A DNA stretch of 15,192 nucleotides. Origin: DLAJ01 sp023663615 (GTDB lineage: Bacteria > Bacillota > Clostridia > Lachnospirales > Lachnospiraceae). How positions within the stretch are numbered: the stretch's first letter is position 1; each line of letters begins with the position of its first letter. Below are positions 7,104 through 14,950 of the stretch, one piece after another. The translations under genes were made by a program, and so were the position numbers. Location of the stretch: the NCBI GenBank assembly GCA_023663615.1, contig JAMPHA010000051.1, positions 1-15,192 of the forward strand, in the 5' to 3' direction. The notes beneath the pieces were generated by a model that saw only the letters and a list, made by a program, of their open reading frames with translations, did no database searches and was not told where the DNA came from.

Positions 7104-8087
7104 TCAAAACGAATCGAACTTATTGTATTCGATTTTTTTGTCAATCGATAAAAGAAGATCAAGATGCTGAACATCCTTTAGACCTAAATCTGCCCGTACC
7201 TTGTTAAAAGCCTGACTTGGAATTTTGGACTGCAAATCCTGTAATAAATTTTTGACTCCTGAGATTAAGGCAAAAAAATCATCTGTTGACAGATAGAATT
7301 TTAAGTACGTCAGCAAATCTAATGTTTTTTGGGCTCTGTCACGAAGATAGGAGCTGGGAAGCAGGTCTAAATAAATATTATGGCAACGGGCATTATTTCT
7401 GCAGATACAATAAATACGTTCATTATGAGCACATGCATTCCGCGTTTTTCGTAAGCAATGTAAGCTGCTGATCAACAGAGGAAAGTCAAAAGAACCATCT
7501 GATCTTTGAATGCCATATAAATGACATAATGCCTGTTTTAATTCGGGCTTGCTATAGTTTACAAAGTCAATAAAAGTGGAAAAGTTTATGACTTTCATTA
7601 AAATCCATGTAGGAATAGCCTTATGATTGTCCATGTAGAAATTCACATAATCTAATTTACTTTTGCTGATCTCGGAATAAGTTTTAGAAATCAGACCGAC
7701 AATATTCTGCGTTGATATTTTCGGATCATAGGCACTGACCTCATACCATGAAATGGAACCATTAAGATTTAACTGGTCAAATTTATATCCTGAAAACGTC
7801 CGAATTTCTTCTTCCGCAGTAACGATATACTTAAAAAGAAGATAGCGTAAAGCATCATCAAAATCCTTTAAGTAAGCAAAATGGTGAATATCCGTACCAT
7901 GGATATAAGAATGTTTTCCGTTTGTTGTATTTGCAACAAACGGCATTTTATAGCCGTTAATAAGGTTGAAATACCCATAACGGCAAAGAAGCGTTTTGTC
8001 ATCGGAACCGTTGCAGATAACATGCTTATTATCGCGTAAGTGTTTCATTTGCTGACGGTATGTTTTGAATGATTTATCTACAGGCAT
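7104..8087 (-). CDS. Abi_2 family (AbiD/AbiF-type) HEPN ribonuclease, phage defence/abortive infection
   Basis: This is a 327-residue protein of the Abi_2 (PF07751-type) family. Family hallmarks are SFKTYRQQMKHL (6-17), LCRYGYFNLINGYKMPF (34-50), a long helical core with FAYLKDFDDALRYLLFKYIVTAEEEIR (70-96), IPTWILMKVINFSTFIDF (158-175), and the catalytic HEPN motif RNACAH (R216-X4-H221) in LRKTRNACAHNERIY. The R-X4-H pair marks a metal-independent RNase, here probably cutting cellular or phage RNA to halt infection. The reading frame is open to 8129, but the ATG at 8087 is used: it has GAGGAG about 8 nt upstream, gives the usual family N-terminus, and the promoter at 8120-8148 would start transcription downstream of the longer start. 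The gene is AT-rich compared with its neighbours and stands alone, which suggests horizontal transfer. A predicted two-hairpin RNA follows it. Confidence 0.85.
   Translation of the reverse strand: MPVDKSFKTYRQQMKHLRDNKHVICNGSDDKTLLCRYGYFNLINGYKMPFVANTTNGKHSYIHGTDIHHFAYLKDFDDALRYLLFKYIVTAEEEIRTFSGYKFDQLNLNGSISWYEVSAYDPKISTQNIVGLISKTYSEISKSKLDYVNFYMDNHKAIPTWILMKVINFSTFIDFVNYSKPELKQALCHLYGIQRSDGSFDFPLLISSLHCLRKTRNACAHNERIYCICRNNARCHNIYLDLLPSSYLRDRAQKTLDLLTYLKFYLSTDDFFALISGVKNLLQDLQSKIPSQAFNKVRADLGLKDVQHLDLLLSIDKKIEYNKFDSF
7112..7139 (+). terminator. Rightward terminator-like hairpin inside the 3' end of the Abi gene
   Basis: AATCGAA (7112-7118) pairs with TTCGATT (7128-7134) and runs straight into seven Ts on the plus strand (7133-7139). 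It could end rightward transcripts coming from the nucleotidase gene. It also encodes the last residues of the Abi protein, so it may be fortuitous. Confidence 0.35.
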
Positions 8088-8119
8088 ATGAAGAACTCCT
8101 CTATCGCTTATGATGGAGT

Positions 8120-8148
8120 AGTATACCATAGATTCATATGCAAGTAAA
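8120..8148 (-). promoter_or_regulatory. Promoter of the Abi/HEPN gene
   Basis: On the minus strand TTTACT (8143-8148) and TATACT (8120-8125) are 17 bp apart, and the -10 is preceded by TGG (extended -10). The predicted start is near 8113, leaving a 25-nt leader that contains the GAGGAG ribosome binding site for the ATG at 8087. Confidence 0.6.
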
Positions 8149-8156
8149 CCATAGAC
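8120..8156. repeat. Two 14-bp direct repeats across the Abi promoter
   Basis: AGTATACCATAGAT (8120-8133) and AGTAAACCATAGAC (8143-8156) match at 12 of 14 positions and start 23 bp apart. One copy covers the -10 and the other the -35 of the Abi promoter. They could be regulator sites, although part of the likeness comes from the promoter hexamers themselves. Confidence 0.35.
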
Positions 8157-8204
8157 GGATATAATGTATAAGCGACAACTCTGCCATGCAGGAATATGGT
8201 ATGA

Positions 8205-8963
8205 TCATTGAAACAGATCATAATACAAATTCTCCAAAATAGCGATCTCGTCCTGCATCACAACGCCGCGCATCCGCCCTTCCCGTTTTCCCGCCTCATA
8301 ATATTCCCGAAGCGCCGTAAGGTCTCCCTGCAGCAGAATCTCTCCGTGATTCATAAACAGGATTTCCTTTGCGATCGTGCCGATGTCCTCAATGATATGG
8401 GTGGCGAGCAGCACGATCTTGTCGCTGGCGGTCTCGCGGATCAGCTCCCGCATATTGATGCGCTCCATCGGATCCAGACCGGCAGTCGGTTCGTCTAAGA
8501 TGATGAATTCTGGGTCGCCGATCAGCGCCTGCGCGAGCAGCGCGCGCTGGAGCATACCGCCGGAGAGCGCTTTCATTCTCTTTCTGCGGTGCTGTGCCAG
8601 ATTGAGCCGGACTAAAATCTCGTCAATCTGAGCGGTCTGCTTTTTTCCCGGAATCCCCTTTAAGTTCGCCATATAGTATAAAAATTCTTCCACGCGGAAT
8701 TCGGGATAAAGACTCTGCTGCTGCGGTTTATAGCCGATGATATTCCGATAGGACGCGCCTTCGCTTCCGATTTCCTTATCATTCCACAGAATTTCGCCCG
8801 CCGCCGGGATTCGGTTCCGGACAAGCAGGGAGATCAGCGTGCTTTTTCCCGCGCCGTTCGGTCCCAAAAGACCATATACGCCGGGCGTCAGAGTCAGATT
8901 CATATGCTCGATCACATTGGTTTTTCCGTATCCGAATGTGACGTCCTTGATTTCCAGTTTCAT
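8205..8963 (-). CDS. ABC transporter ATP-binding protein (ABC-2 exporter type)
   Basis: This 252-residue cytoplasmic ATPase energises the large permease encoded just upstream. Motifs are complete: Walker A GPNGAGKST (34-42), Q-loop in IGYKPQQQSLYP (76-87), signature LSGGM (133-137), Walker B FIILDEP (153-159) with catalytic Glu158, D-loop GLD (162-164) and the switch His189 in LLATHIIED. The short C-terminal extension and lack of an importer-type regulatory domain fit the ABC-2/drug- or antibiotic-exporter branch. Its ATG overlaps the permease stop codon by ATGA, and AAAGGAGGT lies about 10 nt upstream, so the two proteins are translationally coupled. A homodimer of this ATPase with the fused permease would make a complete transporter (inference). 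It is the last gene of the cluster. Confidence 0.93.
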   Translation of the reverse strand: MKLEIKDVTFGYGKTNVIEHMNLTLTPGVYGLLGPNGAGKSTLISLLVRNRIPAAGEILWNDKEIGSEGASYRNIIGYKPQQQSLYPEFRVEEFLYYMANLKGIPGKKQTAQIDEILVRLNLAQHRRKRMKALSGGMLQRALLAQALIGDPEFIILDEPTAGLDPMERINMRELIRETASDKIVLLATHIIEDIGTIAKEILFMNHGEILLQGDLTALREYYEAGKREGRMRGVVMQDEIAILENLYYDLFQ

Positions 8964-11299
8964 CGCTGTCCTACCTCCTTTTTTAATACCGCCGCCGACA
9001 GTCCGAGACAGGCAAGCGTCTGCACGGCGATCAGGATCAGTTTACCGGATGCTTCGTCCTGTATGAGCAGGAGCAATTCGTTTCCTGTTAAAAAAGCATT
9101 CAGAAAATATCCGTTCATAAAAGAGAACCCGTTCATATAGAGCAGATAAGGAAGAACGGTCAAAACGCAGCACAAAAGCGTTGTTTTCAGATAATCCCGG
9201 CACAGATACATGAGCGCCATTGCCATGAGCAGCGTCAGGGCAAGACCGAACGCCCGGATGACCTGCACGAAAAACAGATAAACGCCGATACGAACCGATA
9301 CGGGGAATGACGCCATTTCGGCAATATTAGAAATCGTTTGATCCAGTCCGTAAGTACCGAACTGCCGGAAAACGGAATAACATTCGCCCGCATAAGCAAA
9401 AGCTGCCAAAAGAAAGAGTAAAAGATAACAACAACCGTATTGGGTAACAATCCGCCGGCATCGCCCGTGCGCAGTCGTGCGCATCAGATCCGCAGCGCCC
9501 CGCTTAAATTCGATCCAGAAAAACCACGGCGTAAGGAGCGCGAGCAGGATCACAAGCAGAAGCAGCCCCGTCCGTCCCCTGCCGTTTTCCAGAAAGCCGA
9601 ACAGATACAGGTATCCGGTCTCATATAAGAATACGGAAGCCCCGTCCGATGACCGCAGCCGGAGATACCGCTGCTCCACCAGATCAAACGCCTGTTTTTC
9701 CATCAGCATCTGTTCGATATAGGTTAGCAGGATGCCGGGGTTTTCCTGCTGCAAAAGCTGTGCCTTTAATTCGGTCAATTGCTCGAAACGCTGTCGCTCC
9801 GTCTGCAGGAAATCCTCTTTATCTTCCGTCAGCGGACCGTTCAGCGTCAGCATATAATCCTCATAGAACTGCTCCTGAAAAGACAGCGCGATCGGCGCGG
9901 AGCGGGCATAATAAAGAGAAAATCCGGCGACCGCGATACAGAGCGGGATCAGGAACCGATAGGAAAACAGAATCTTATATAATTCAAGGAAAAAGAGCGG
10001 CATTCTGTGAAAACGCCGCCTGCTTTCCCGTGTTTTTTTCCTGTGAAAAAGAAATCTGCGCCGGTAGACTCTGCCGTACAGAAAACAGCCGCCGAGGAAT
10101 CCGCCGATCAGTCCCGCGGCGCCGGCAGTCCCCACGATCCAAAGCGCGGAAACGGGGTATTGAAACAGATTGACATTCTGATAACCGATGAATAATCTGG
10201 CGGTATCCGTCAGATGGATCGGGTTTAAGTAAGTGAGCCATCCGAGCGTGGCATTGACGTTGCCAGTCTTCATCCAAAGGACAAAGAGGACGGCGAGCGC
10301 GGCTGCGGTTCCCAAGAAAGAGATCGTTTTGGAAAAAAGACATGCCAAGACAGAAAGCAGCAGCATAAGGATGAAGAAGAAAACAATCTTGAAGAATACC
10401 GTGATCAGAACGGCATACAGGATCGTGTAGGCTTTCGGACACATGCTGAATGCGGAGATGGACTGAACGGGAGCATTCCATGCGATCCGTCCCGCGCGGG
10501 CAGTGTAATAAAGCAGCAGTCCCGCCTCATAAAACGCGACCGTGATGCTGGTATAGGCGAACAGGACCGCAAGCTTTCGCAGATAAAAAGAATGCTTTCC
10601 CCTTGTCGTTGTGCCGGTCAGAGAGCTGTAATTTTTTTCCCGTTCCTCCGTATACAATAAGAGAAGGATCGTCATCAAAAAGACAAACGCCGCGGCGTCC
10701 GCGATCCTGTTTTGCAGAAATTCCCGCGCGGCAGTATTGTGGTGCCAGACATCCGGAGAGATGTTCAGCGCCGCATAGTCCTGCATTGCTTTTTTATTTG
10801 TGCGCGCTGTATAGACGTCCTCATTGAAAAAGGAAAGTCCTGCCAGCCCGGAGGTGCCTTTTTTGAGCTGCGCAAGATAGTCGTCGTATTGCAATTGCAG
10901 CTCCATCTCGCGCCACAGCAGCCGGCTGCAAGTCTGGGCGGTATAGAGTTCCGCCGTATCTATTTGATCAAGATTGATGTCGGAATAACCGCAGTCCGCG
11001 AGCATGGCGGCGGCTTCATCATGGTTCATGCTGCCGGAGCGGTACATGGTGACAGCCGTGAACGCCTGCATGATCCGCTCGTTTTTTTGGGATACTTCCT
11101 CCGCAATGTCGTCCAGTGCCAGTCCCTCATACTGCGCCGCTTCCCGCAGATATTCTTCCGGCGTGACGCCCTTTTGCTCATATTCCCTGTCCAAAAAAAG
11201 CCCGCTCACCCACAGACTGATGCCGAGCAGTGCAAAAAACCATAAAGAAAGCCATCTTTTTTTTGCGAGCCGCATAAATTCCAAATAAATCAGCTTCAA
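8960..11299 (-). CDS. Large ABC-2-type permease, apparently two fused permease modules
   Basis: This 779-residue membrane protein reads as two permease modules in tandem. Module 1 has a first helix at 17-36, an extracytoplasmic domain of about 160 residues, then helices around 202-216, 244-266, 290-323, 326-343 and 384-408. A very basic cytoplasmic linker follows (410-432). Module 2 repeats the pattern: first helix 448-465, soluble domain 470-575, then helices near 577-596, 620-640, 667-697, 706-722 and 753-773. The cytoplasmic turn after the second helix shows TTxRG in module 1 (230-234) and TTAHG in module 2 (608-612), which supports an internal duplication. Translation starts at a TTG (11299) with GGGAGGTG about 6 nt upstream; the next ATG, eight codons in, lacks such a site. 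It is coupled to the ATPase by an ATGA overlap. Substrate unknown. Confidence 0.85.
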   Translation of the reverse strand: MKLIYLEFMRLAKKRWLSLWFFALLGISLWVSGLFLDREYEQKGVTPEEYLREAAQYEGLALDDIAEEVSQKNERIMQAFTAVTMYRSGSMNHDEAAAMLADCGYSDINLDQIDTAELYTAQTCSRLLWREMELQLQYDDYLAQLKKGTSGLAGLSFFNEDVYTARTNKKAMQDYAALNISPDVWHHNTAAREFLQNRIADAAAFVFLMTILLLLYTEEREKNYSSLTGTTTRGKHSFYLRKLAVLFAYTSITVAFYEAGLLLYYTARAGRIAWNAPVQSISAFSMCPKAYTILYAVLITVFFKIVFFFILMLLLSVLACLFSKTISFLGTAAALAVLFVLWMKTGNVNATLGWLTYLNPIHLTDTARLFIGYQNVNLFQYPVSALWIVGTAGAAGLIGGFLGGCFLYGRVYRRRFLFHRKKTRESRRRFHRMPLFFLELYKILFSYRFLIPLCIAVAGFSLYYARSAPIALSFQEQFYEDYMLTLNGPLTEDKEDFLQTERQRFEQLTELKAQLLQQENPGILLTYIEQMLMEKQAFDLVEQRYLRLRSSDGASVFLYETGYLYLFGFLENGRGRTGLLLLVILLALLTPWFFWIEFKRGAADLMRTTAHGRCRRIVTQYGCCYLLLFLLAAFAYAGECYSVFRQFGTYGLDQTISNIAEMASFPVSVRIGVYLFFVQVIRAFGLALTLLMAMALMYLCRDYLKTTLLCCVLTVLPYLLYMNGFSFMNGYFLNAFLTGNELLLLIQDEASGKLILIAVQTLACLGLSAAVLKKEVGQR

Positions 11300-11371
11300 G
11301 TCCCCACCTCCCGGACGGATCGGATTTCGGTGAATCTTCCTGCGAAAAGAATGGTTTAAGTCGGTTATGAT

Positions 11372-12541
11372 TTAGAGATCGATGAGCGTAAAATCATAAA
11401 TCCCGTTGATCAGGTCGTCATATGCGATCGCGCAGAGCTTCCCCCATCTGCCAAAATAGACCGTATCGCCGCTCTTGCCGAAGAAAGTGTCAACCTCCTG
11501 TTCCGCGCCGGAGAGAGAACGTACTTCCTGCCAGTCCTTTAACAGGATGAAACGGCTGTTTTTATAATCGCAGACCATGTTGTATTCTCCCAGCGGATAG
11601 ACTTCCGTGAGCTGTAAGGTTTCGTCTGCGGGTGCATATAGAACGGTCTCCGCGCCCGTCTGCGGATCGTATTCCCAAATACGGTCGCTGCAGGACAGGA
11701 TCAGGGAATGCTCCCGTTCCTCTAAAACAGAAAGACCGGAAACGCCGTCCCCCGACTTACTCTCGCGCGTATAGAGCAGCTCTGCATCTTCCGTATTCCG
11801 GTCCACGCGGTATAACAGATCGGTGTATACGATGTCATCCCATGTAATATCCTTTAGTTCCCCGGTCTGATAGTCGAAAAAATCACTGATGTTCACATTA
11901 GACGCCGCGTAATCCAGATAAATAAAGTTCTCCGTGATGGTAAAATGTCCGGGGCTTGCATTCGGATAACCGGTATCGATCGTAGGAAATTCCCGATAAT
12001 CGCCGGTATCCAGATTGAGCCGGCATAACAATTGTCCGACCGAATGCGAGGAATTGTCATCTATTTCTTCCATGATCGGTGCGAAAAAATAAAATTCATT
12101 CCCGACAATTTCCATCTGCAGGACCGGCATGGGGATCGCAGCGAGCAATTCCCGGTCTTCTCCGTAACGATTTGCCCGAAAGATCTCACAGTTTTCCGGT
12201 GAGAGCATTGTAACGGCATAGAGAGAATCCTGATAGAAAAACGCGTTAGACAAGTTTTCAAAATAAGCGCCGCAGTTGTGATCGATATGACGGCAGCCCG
12301 CGCGGTTGCACAGATAGACGGTGCTGTCCGACTCCTTATCATAAAAGAGCAGATAAGAATTGCTGTTGTTCCGTAACACGCCGGACGGAGAGATCGTATA
12401 ACTACTGAAAATGTCCGTCGTTTCGCCCTGCGCAGCCGTATCCTGCACATCCTGTTTTCCACAGCCTGCAAGGACCAGACAGAGAATGAGCAGGAGGGCT
12501 GTGCATTTGGTTTTGATCTGTATTTTGATCGGTCGAAGCAT
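11372..12541 (-). CDS. Secreted lipoprotein, probable beta-propeller, with Cys/His motif
   Basis: This 389-residue surface lipoprotein has a basic N-terminus, a hydrophobic signal (14-26) and a clear lipobox LAGC with lipidated Cys27. The mature part is rich in repeating short beta motifs (YLLFYDKESDSTVYLCN, DSLYAVTML, NEFYFFAP, DRIWEYDPQTGAETVLY, GDTVYFG), which suggests a WD/YncE-like propeller. A C78-x4-C83-x-H85-x4-C90 motif (in YLCNRAGCRHIDHNCGAYF) is characteristic of a poorly described family of clostridial lipoproteins. An in-frame ATG at 12619 overlaps the upstream stop codon (ATGA). The ATG at 12541 is preferred because AAAGGGGGG precedes it at 6-7 nt and the signal peptide then begins normally. 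It lies between the solute-binding-like lipoprotein and the permease in one operon. Its role is unknown; a sensor or adaptor for the exporter is a guess. Confidence 0.82.
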   Translation of the reverse strand: MLRPIKIQIKTKCTALLLILCLVLAGCGKQDVQDTAAQGETTDIFSSYTISPSGVLRNNSNSYLLFYDKESDSTVYLCNRAGCRHIDHNCGAYFENLSNAFFYQDSLYAVTMLSPENCEIFRANRYGEDRELLAAIPMPVLQMEIVGNEFYFFAPIMEEIDDNSSHSVGQLLCRLNLDTGDYREFPTIDTGYPNASPGHFTITENFIYLDYAASNVNISDFFDYQTGELKDITWDDIVYTDLLYRVDRNTEDAELLYTRESKSGDGVSGLSVLEEREHSLILSCSDRIWEYDPQTGAETVLYAPADETLQLTEVYPLGEYNMVCDYKNSRFILLKDWQEVRSLSGAEQEVDTFFGKSGDTVYFGRWGKLCAIAYDDLINGIYDFTLIDL

Positions 12542-12615
12542 AAAGATCCCCCCTTTGAATGAATAGACAATGATGAACGCAGAATGATCCTTAAAGACAG
12601 TCGGAAAGCGCCCGT

Positions 12616-14301
12616 TCATGATCTTCCTGCGTTGATGGCGTCGATCAGCTCCAAATATCCCGCATCGATCAGCTGTTCATGCAGAGCCTCCAAACGGGCT
12701 TCGGTCTCTGCGCCGTAGTATCCCCAAAAGATGAGGATGTTGTCTTCAAAAAGCTGTCTGCAAGCCTCGTAGCTTTCTTCCATGCCCGCGGGATCGAACG
12801 GGTGCTGTAAGGATGCGGACATGCGGACGTCGGCGTTCATTTCTTCAATCTGCTCCGCATACAGATCGGAAAAATGCGCTACCGGCCAGAAACGCAGGTC
12901 GTTTTCCAGTCCGAGACCCATCGGGAACGCACCGTTATCCGCGGCGAAGACCTGAACGTCATTTTCCCATGTGTAGTTATAGCCCTCGATCCCGCTGTAT
13001 AAGAGAAGCCGGATCTCTTCGTCCAGCGTAAGCAGCCGCAAAAATTCCATACATTCTTCCGGATGGGCGGTGGCAGCGTTTATAACCAAAATCTCGCTGT
13101 TTATTTTTTCGTAAATATAGGCGGGCTGATCGGGAATAAAGAAGTTTGTCTCCAAAAAACCGCCCCCGTCTGCCATGTTGACATCATAGAACCATGAGAT
13201 TTTATCATTGCTCTGAAGCTGCAAAAAGGAATAGCGATACGAGGCGAAATCCATCGGTGTTTCCTCGGAATCAAATCGATCGATCATAAGCTCGTCATAA
13301 TATAAATAGCCCGCTTCCATCCATGCGCCTAATTTTTTATAAAAATCGGTAACACATTCCTGTTCGAACAAATCGAAAGCCGTAAAGGAATCCTGTTCAT
13401 GCCGGACGGCAAAGATTTCACCATACGTCTCCAGTCCCAACAGGGACAGCATCAGATAATCCTTCGGATACAGATTGAGGCACACGGGAGCGATTTCGTC
13501 TTCTAGCATTTGCGGGAAATAAGACTCTAATGCAGAAGGATCGCCGGTAAAGTCCGCCATAGAAACAGAGAGCAGGGATGCAAGCTGGGGATTGTAGGCA
13601 TAGCCGAGCTTTCCTGCCGCGATAGGATCAGTGGGAATGCCGTAGATACGCCCTTCCGCGTCACGAAGCTGATCCCATACGTTGTCGCTGTAATGAGCAT
13701 AGAGCGTCGGTTGTGCTTCTATATAATCTGTCAGATCCAGTACTTCTCCGTTTTGCATGTCCGAAAGGTAATCAAAGGTCAGATATAGATTAATGTTGGT
13801 GTCTGATTCTGCTGCCCGAAGGGCTCGGATTTCTTTTTCTGTCATAGAAAACCATTCATCATTTGTGCATTGTAAAAATTGTAGATGAAAATGGTATCCT
13901 GCTATATGAAGCCGATGGTTCAATTCATCTTCAAATACGGAAAGATCGGTATTCCCTGCTGCAGGTAAATGCGTATAGAAAGTTAAGCAGGGCGTGTCTT
14001 CCCATTCCGCATTGTCATAATTTTTTGTCCATGTCTGATCGACCGCGCCTGCGCTTGTCAGCCAGTCGCTGTGGAGAATGATTCCATTTTCCGCTTCCTC
14101 CGAAGGCGCAGCAGAATCATCCTCCTCCGGCGGCTGCAGGGTATGGTCTTCTGTCGAGCTGTCCTGTGCCGGATTGTTTTCGTCATGGTTTCCTGCTGTT
14201 TCCGCTGTGTTTTCAGATACTTCGGGTTTGCCGCAGGAGGTCTGTAAGGAGAGGCAGAGCAGAAGTAGTATGCACAAGAATTTTTGTCTGTGAACGGTCA
14301 T
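12616..14301 (-). CDS. Extracellular solute-binding-protein-like lipoprotein
   Basis: This 561-residue protein has a signal peptide and probable lipidation at Cys23 (LQTSC, an atypical lipobox because -3 is Gln). An acidic, Ser/Pro-rich tether follows (about 27-75), then a type-2 periplasmic-binding fold. Family features include a WDQLRDAEGRIYGIP segment (208-222), FDLFEQECVTDFYKKLGAWMEAGYL in the middle, and HPEECMEFLRLLTLDEEIRLLLYSGIEGYNYTW near the C-terminus. These are typical of LplA/YtcQ-type binding proteins of sugar ABC importers. However, no MalF/MalG-type permeases are present, and the partner genes encode an ABC-2 exporter, so the usual uptake role is doubtful. The start ATG has AAAGGAG at 8 nt. 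A near-identical paralogue's C-terminus lies at the right edge of the window. Confidence 0.88.
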   Translation of the reverse strand: MTVHRQKFLCILLLLCLSLQTSCGKPEVSENTAETAGNHDENNPAQDSSTEDHTLQPPEEDDSAAPSEEAENGIILHSDWLTSAGAVDQTWTKNYDNAEWEDTPCLTFYTHLPAAGNTDLSVFEDELNHRLHIAGYHFHLQFLQCTNDEWFSMTEKEIRALRAAESDTNINLYLTFDYLSDMQNGEVLDLTDYIEAQPTLYAHYSDNVWDQLRDAEGRIYGIPTDPIAAGKLGYAYNPQLASLLSVSMADFTGDPSALESYFPQMLEDEIAPVCLNLYPKDYLMLSLLGLETYGEIFAVRHEQDSFTAFDLFEQECVTDFYKKLGAWMEAGYLYYDELMIDRFDSEETPMDFASYRYSFLQLQSNDKISWFYDVNMADGGGFLETNFFIPDQPAYIYEKINSEILVINAATAHPEECMEFLRLLTLDEEIRLLLYSGIEGYNYTWENDVQVFAADNGAFPMGLGLENDLRFWPVAHFSDLYAEQIEEMNADVRMSASLQHPFDPAGMEESYEACRQLFEDNILIFWGYYGAETEARLEALHEQLIDAGYLELIDAINAGRS

Positions 14302-14390
14302 GATAACGCTCCTTTCCGGGATTTTCTATTTACATGAAAAAAGAAAAAAACCGTACTTTCAAAGCCTTCCAAACAACCAAATAACAAAGA

Positions 14391-14825
14391 TTAGTATCTA
14401 CGCAACCAAATTTTTACCGTCGTAATATACGGCGCGCTATGTTCCTGATAGGTACACATTACATGAAAATTGCAGGAATAATAAGTGGTAACGGTATTCA
14501 TAGCTGTACCATTAACACCCTCGTTTTGGGACGAGGAACCTAACGTGTTATAAGGTGTGGAGGAAATCGTAACCGTAGCAGAATATTTATCTGTTCCTGC
14601 GGTTACATCCCGATCACCAATAATCTCACAGTGGCATTGTACTCCCTCTTGCGTCGTCGTATAAGAAGAACCCTGATACGATAGTGAGAACATTGACCGT
14701 GTAGCGTTAGTTTGCACTGCAGATGGATCGGTCATAGGATTAGGCATGGCTGCCGCGCTGACCGTTATTCCCTGTGACAATAATAACAAGATTGCCGTGA
14801 AAATGGAACATATTTTTTGTTTCAT
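14391..14825 (-). CDS. Small secreted protein with four cysteines
   Basis: This 144-residue protein has a typical signal peptide (KxK, hydrophobic 7-20, cleavage probably after SAAA around residue 26). The mature part of about 118 residues is rich in Ser, Thr, Tyr and Asn, with no membrane segment. It has exactly four cysteines in two pairs: C64 and C66 (QCHC), and C118 and C124 (SCNFHVMC), so one or two disulfides are likely. It is probably all-beta. I recognise no family. GAGGG lies 8 nt before the ATG. It sits between two near-identical binding-protein genes and just ahead of the lipoprotein/exporter genes. That position suggests a secreted ligand, cargo or accessory of this envelope system, which is inference only. 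Confidence 0.75.
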   Translation of the reverse strand: MKQKICSIFTAILLLLSQGITVSAAAMPNPMTDPSAVQTNATRSMFSLSYQGSSYTTTQEGVQCHCEIIGDRDVTAGTDKYSATVTISSTPYNTLGSSSQNEGVNGTAMNTVTTYYSCNFHVMCTYQEHSAPYITTVKIWLRRY

Positions 14826-14950
14826 ATTTTATTCCCTCATTTTGAAAGTATGGTTTTATTTTCTGATAAAAAAATAAATAGTGACAGCGGCAGGTTAAAC
14901 AGTTTGCTCGTTAAAAATATAAACTTCAGTTGTAGTGTTCACGAAAATCG

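Noticed and set aside
7104..8087. Could the HEPN protein be a Cas13 effector?
   Set aside because: It has a single R-X4-H motif, is only 327 residues long, matches the Abi_2 layout, and no CRISPR array is nearby.
9649..10173. Long plus-strand frames inside the permease gene (also 10712-11245)
   Set aside because: Arg/Ser-rich translations antisense to clear membrane helices; shadow frames of a G+C-rich gene.
12616..14301. Annotation as a sugar importer binding protein
   Set aside because: The fold supports a binding-protein origin, but there are no importer permeases in the cluster, so a sugar uptake role is not supported here.
14302..14390. Promoter or terminator between the secreted-protein and lipoprotein genes
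   Set aside because: A T-rich stretch is present, but no convincing stem precedes it, and no spaced -35/-10 pair was found.
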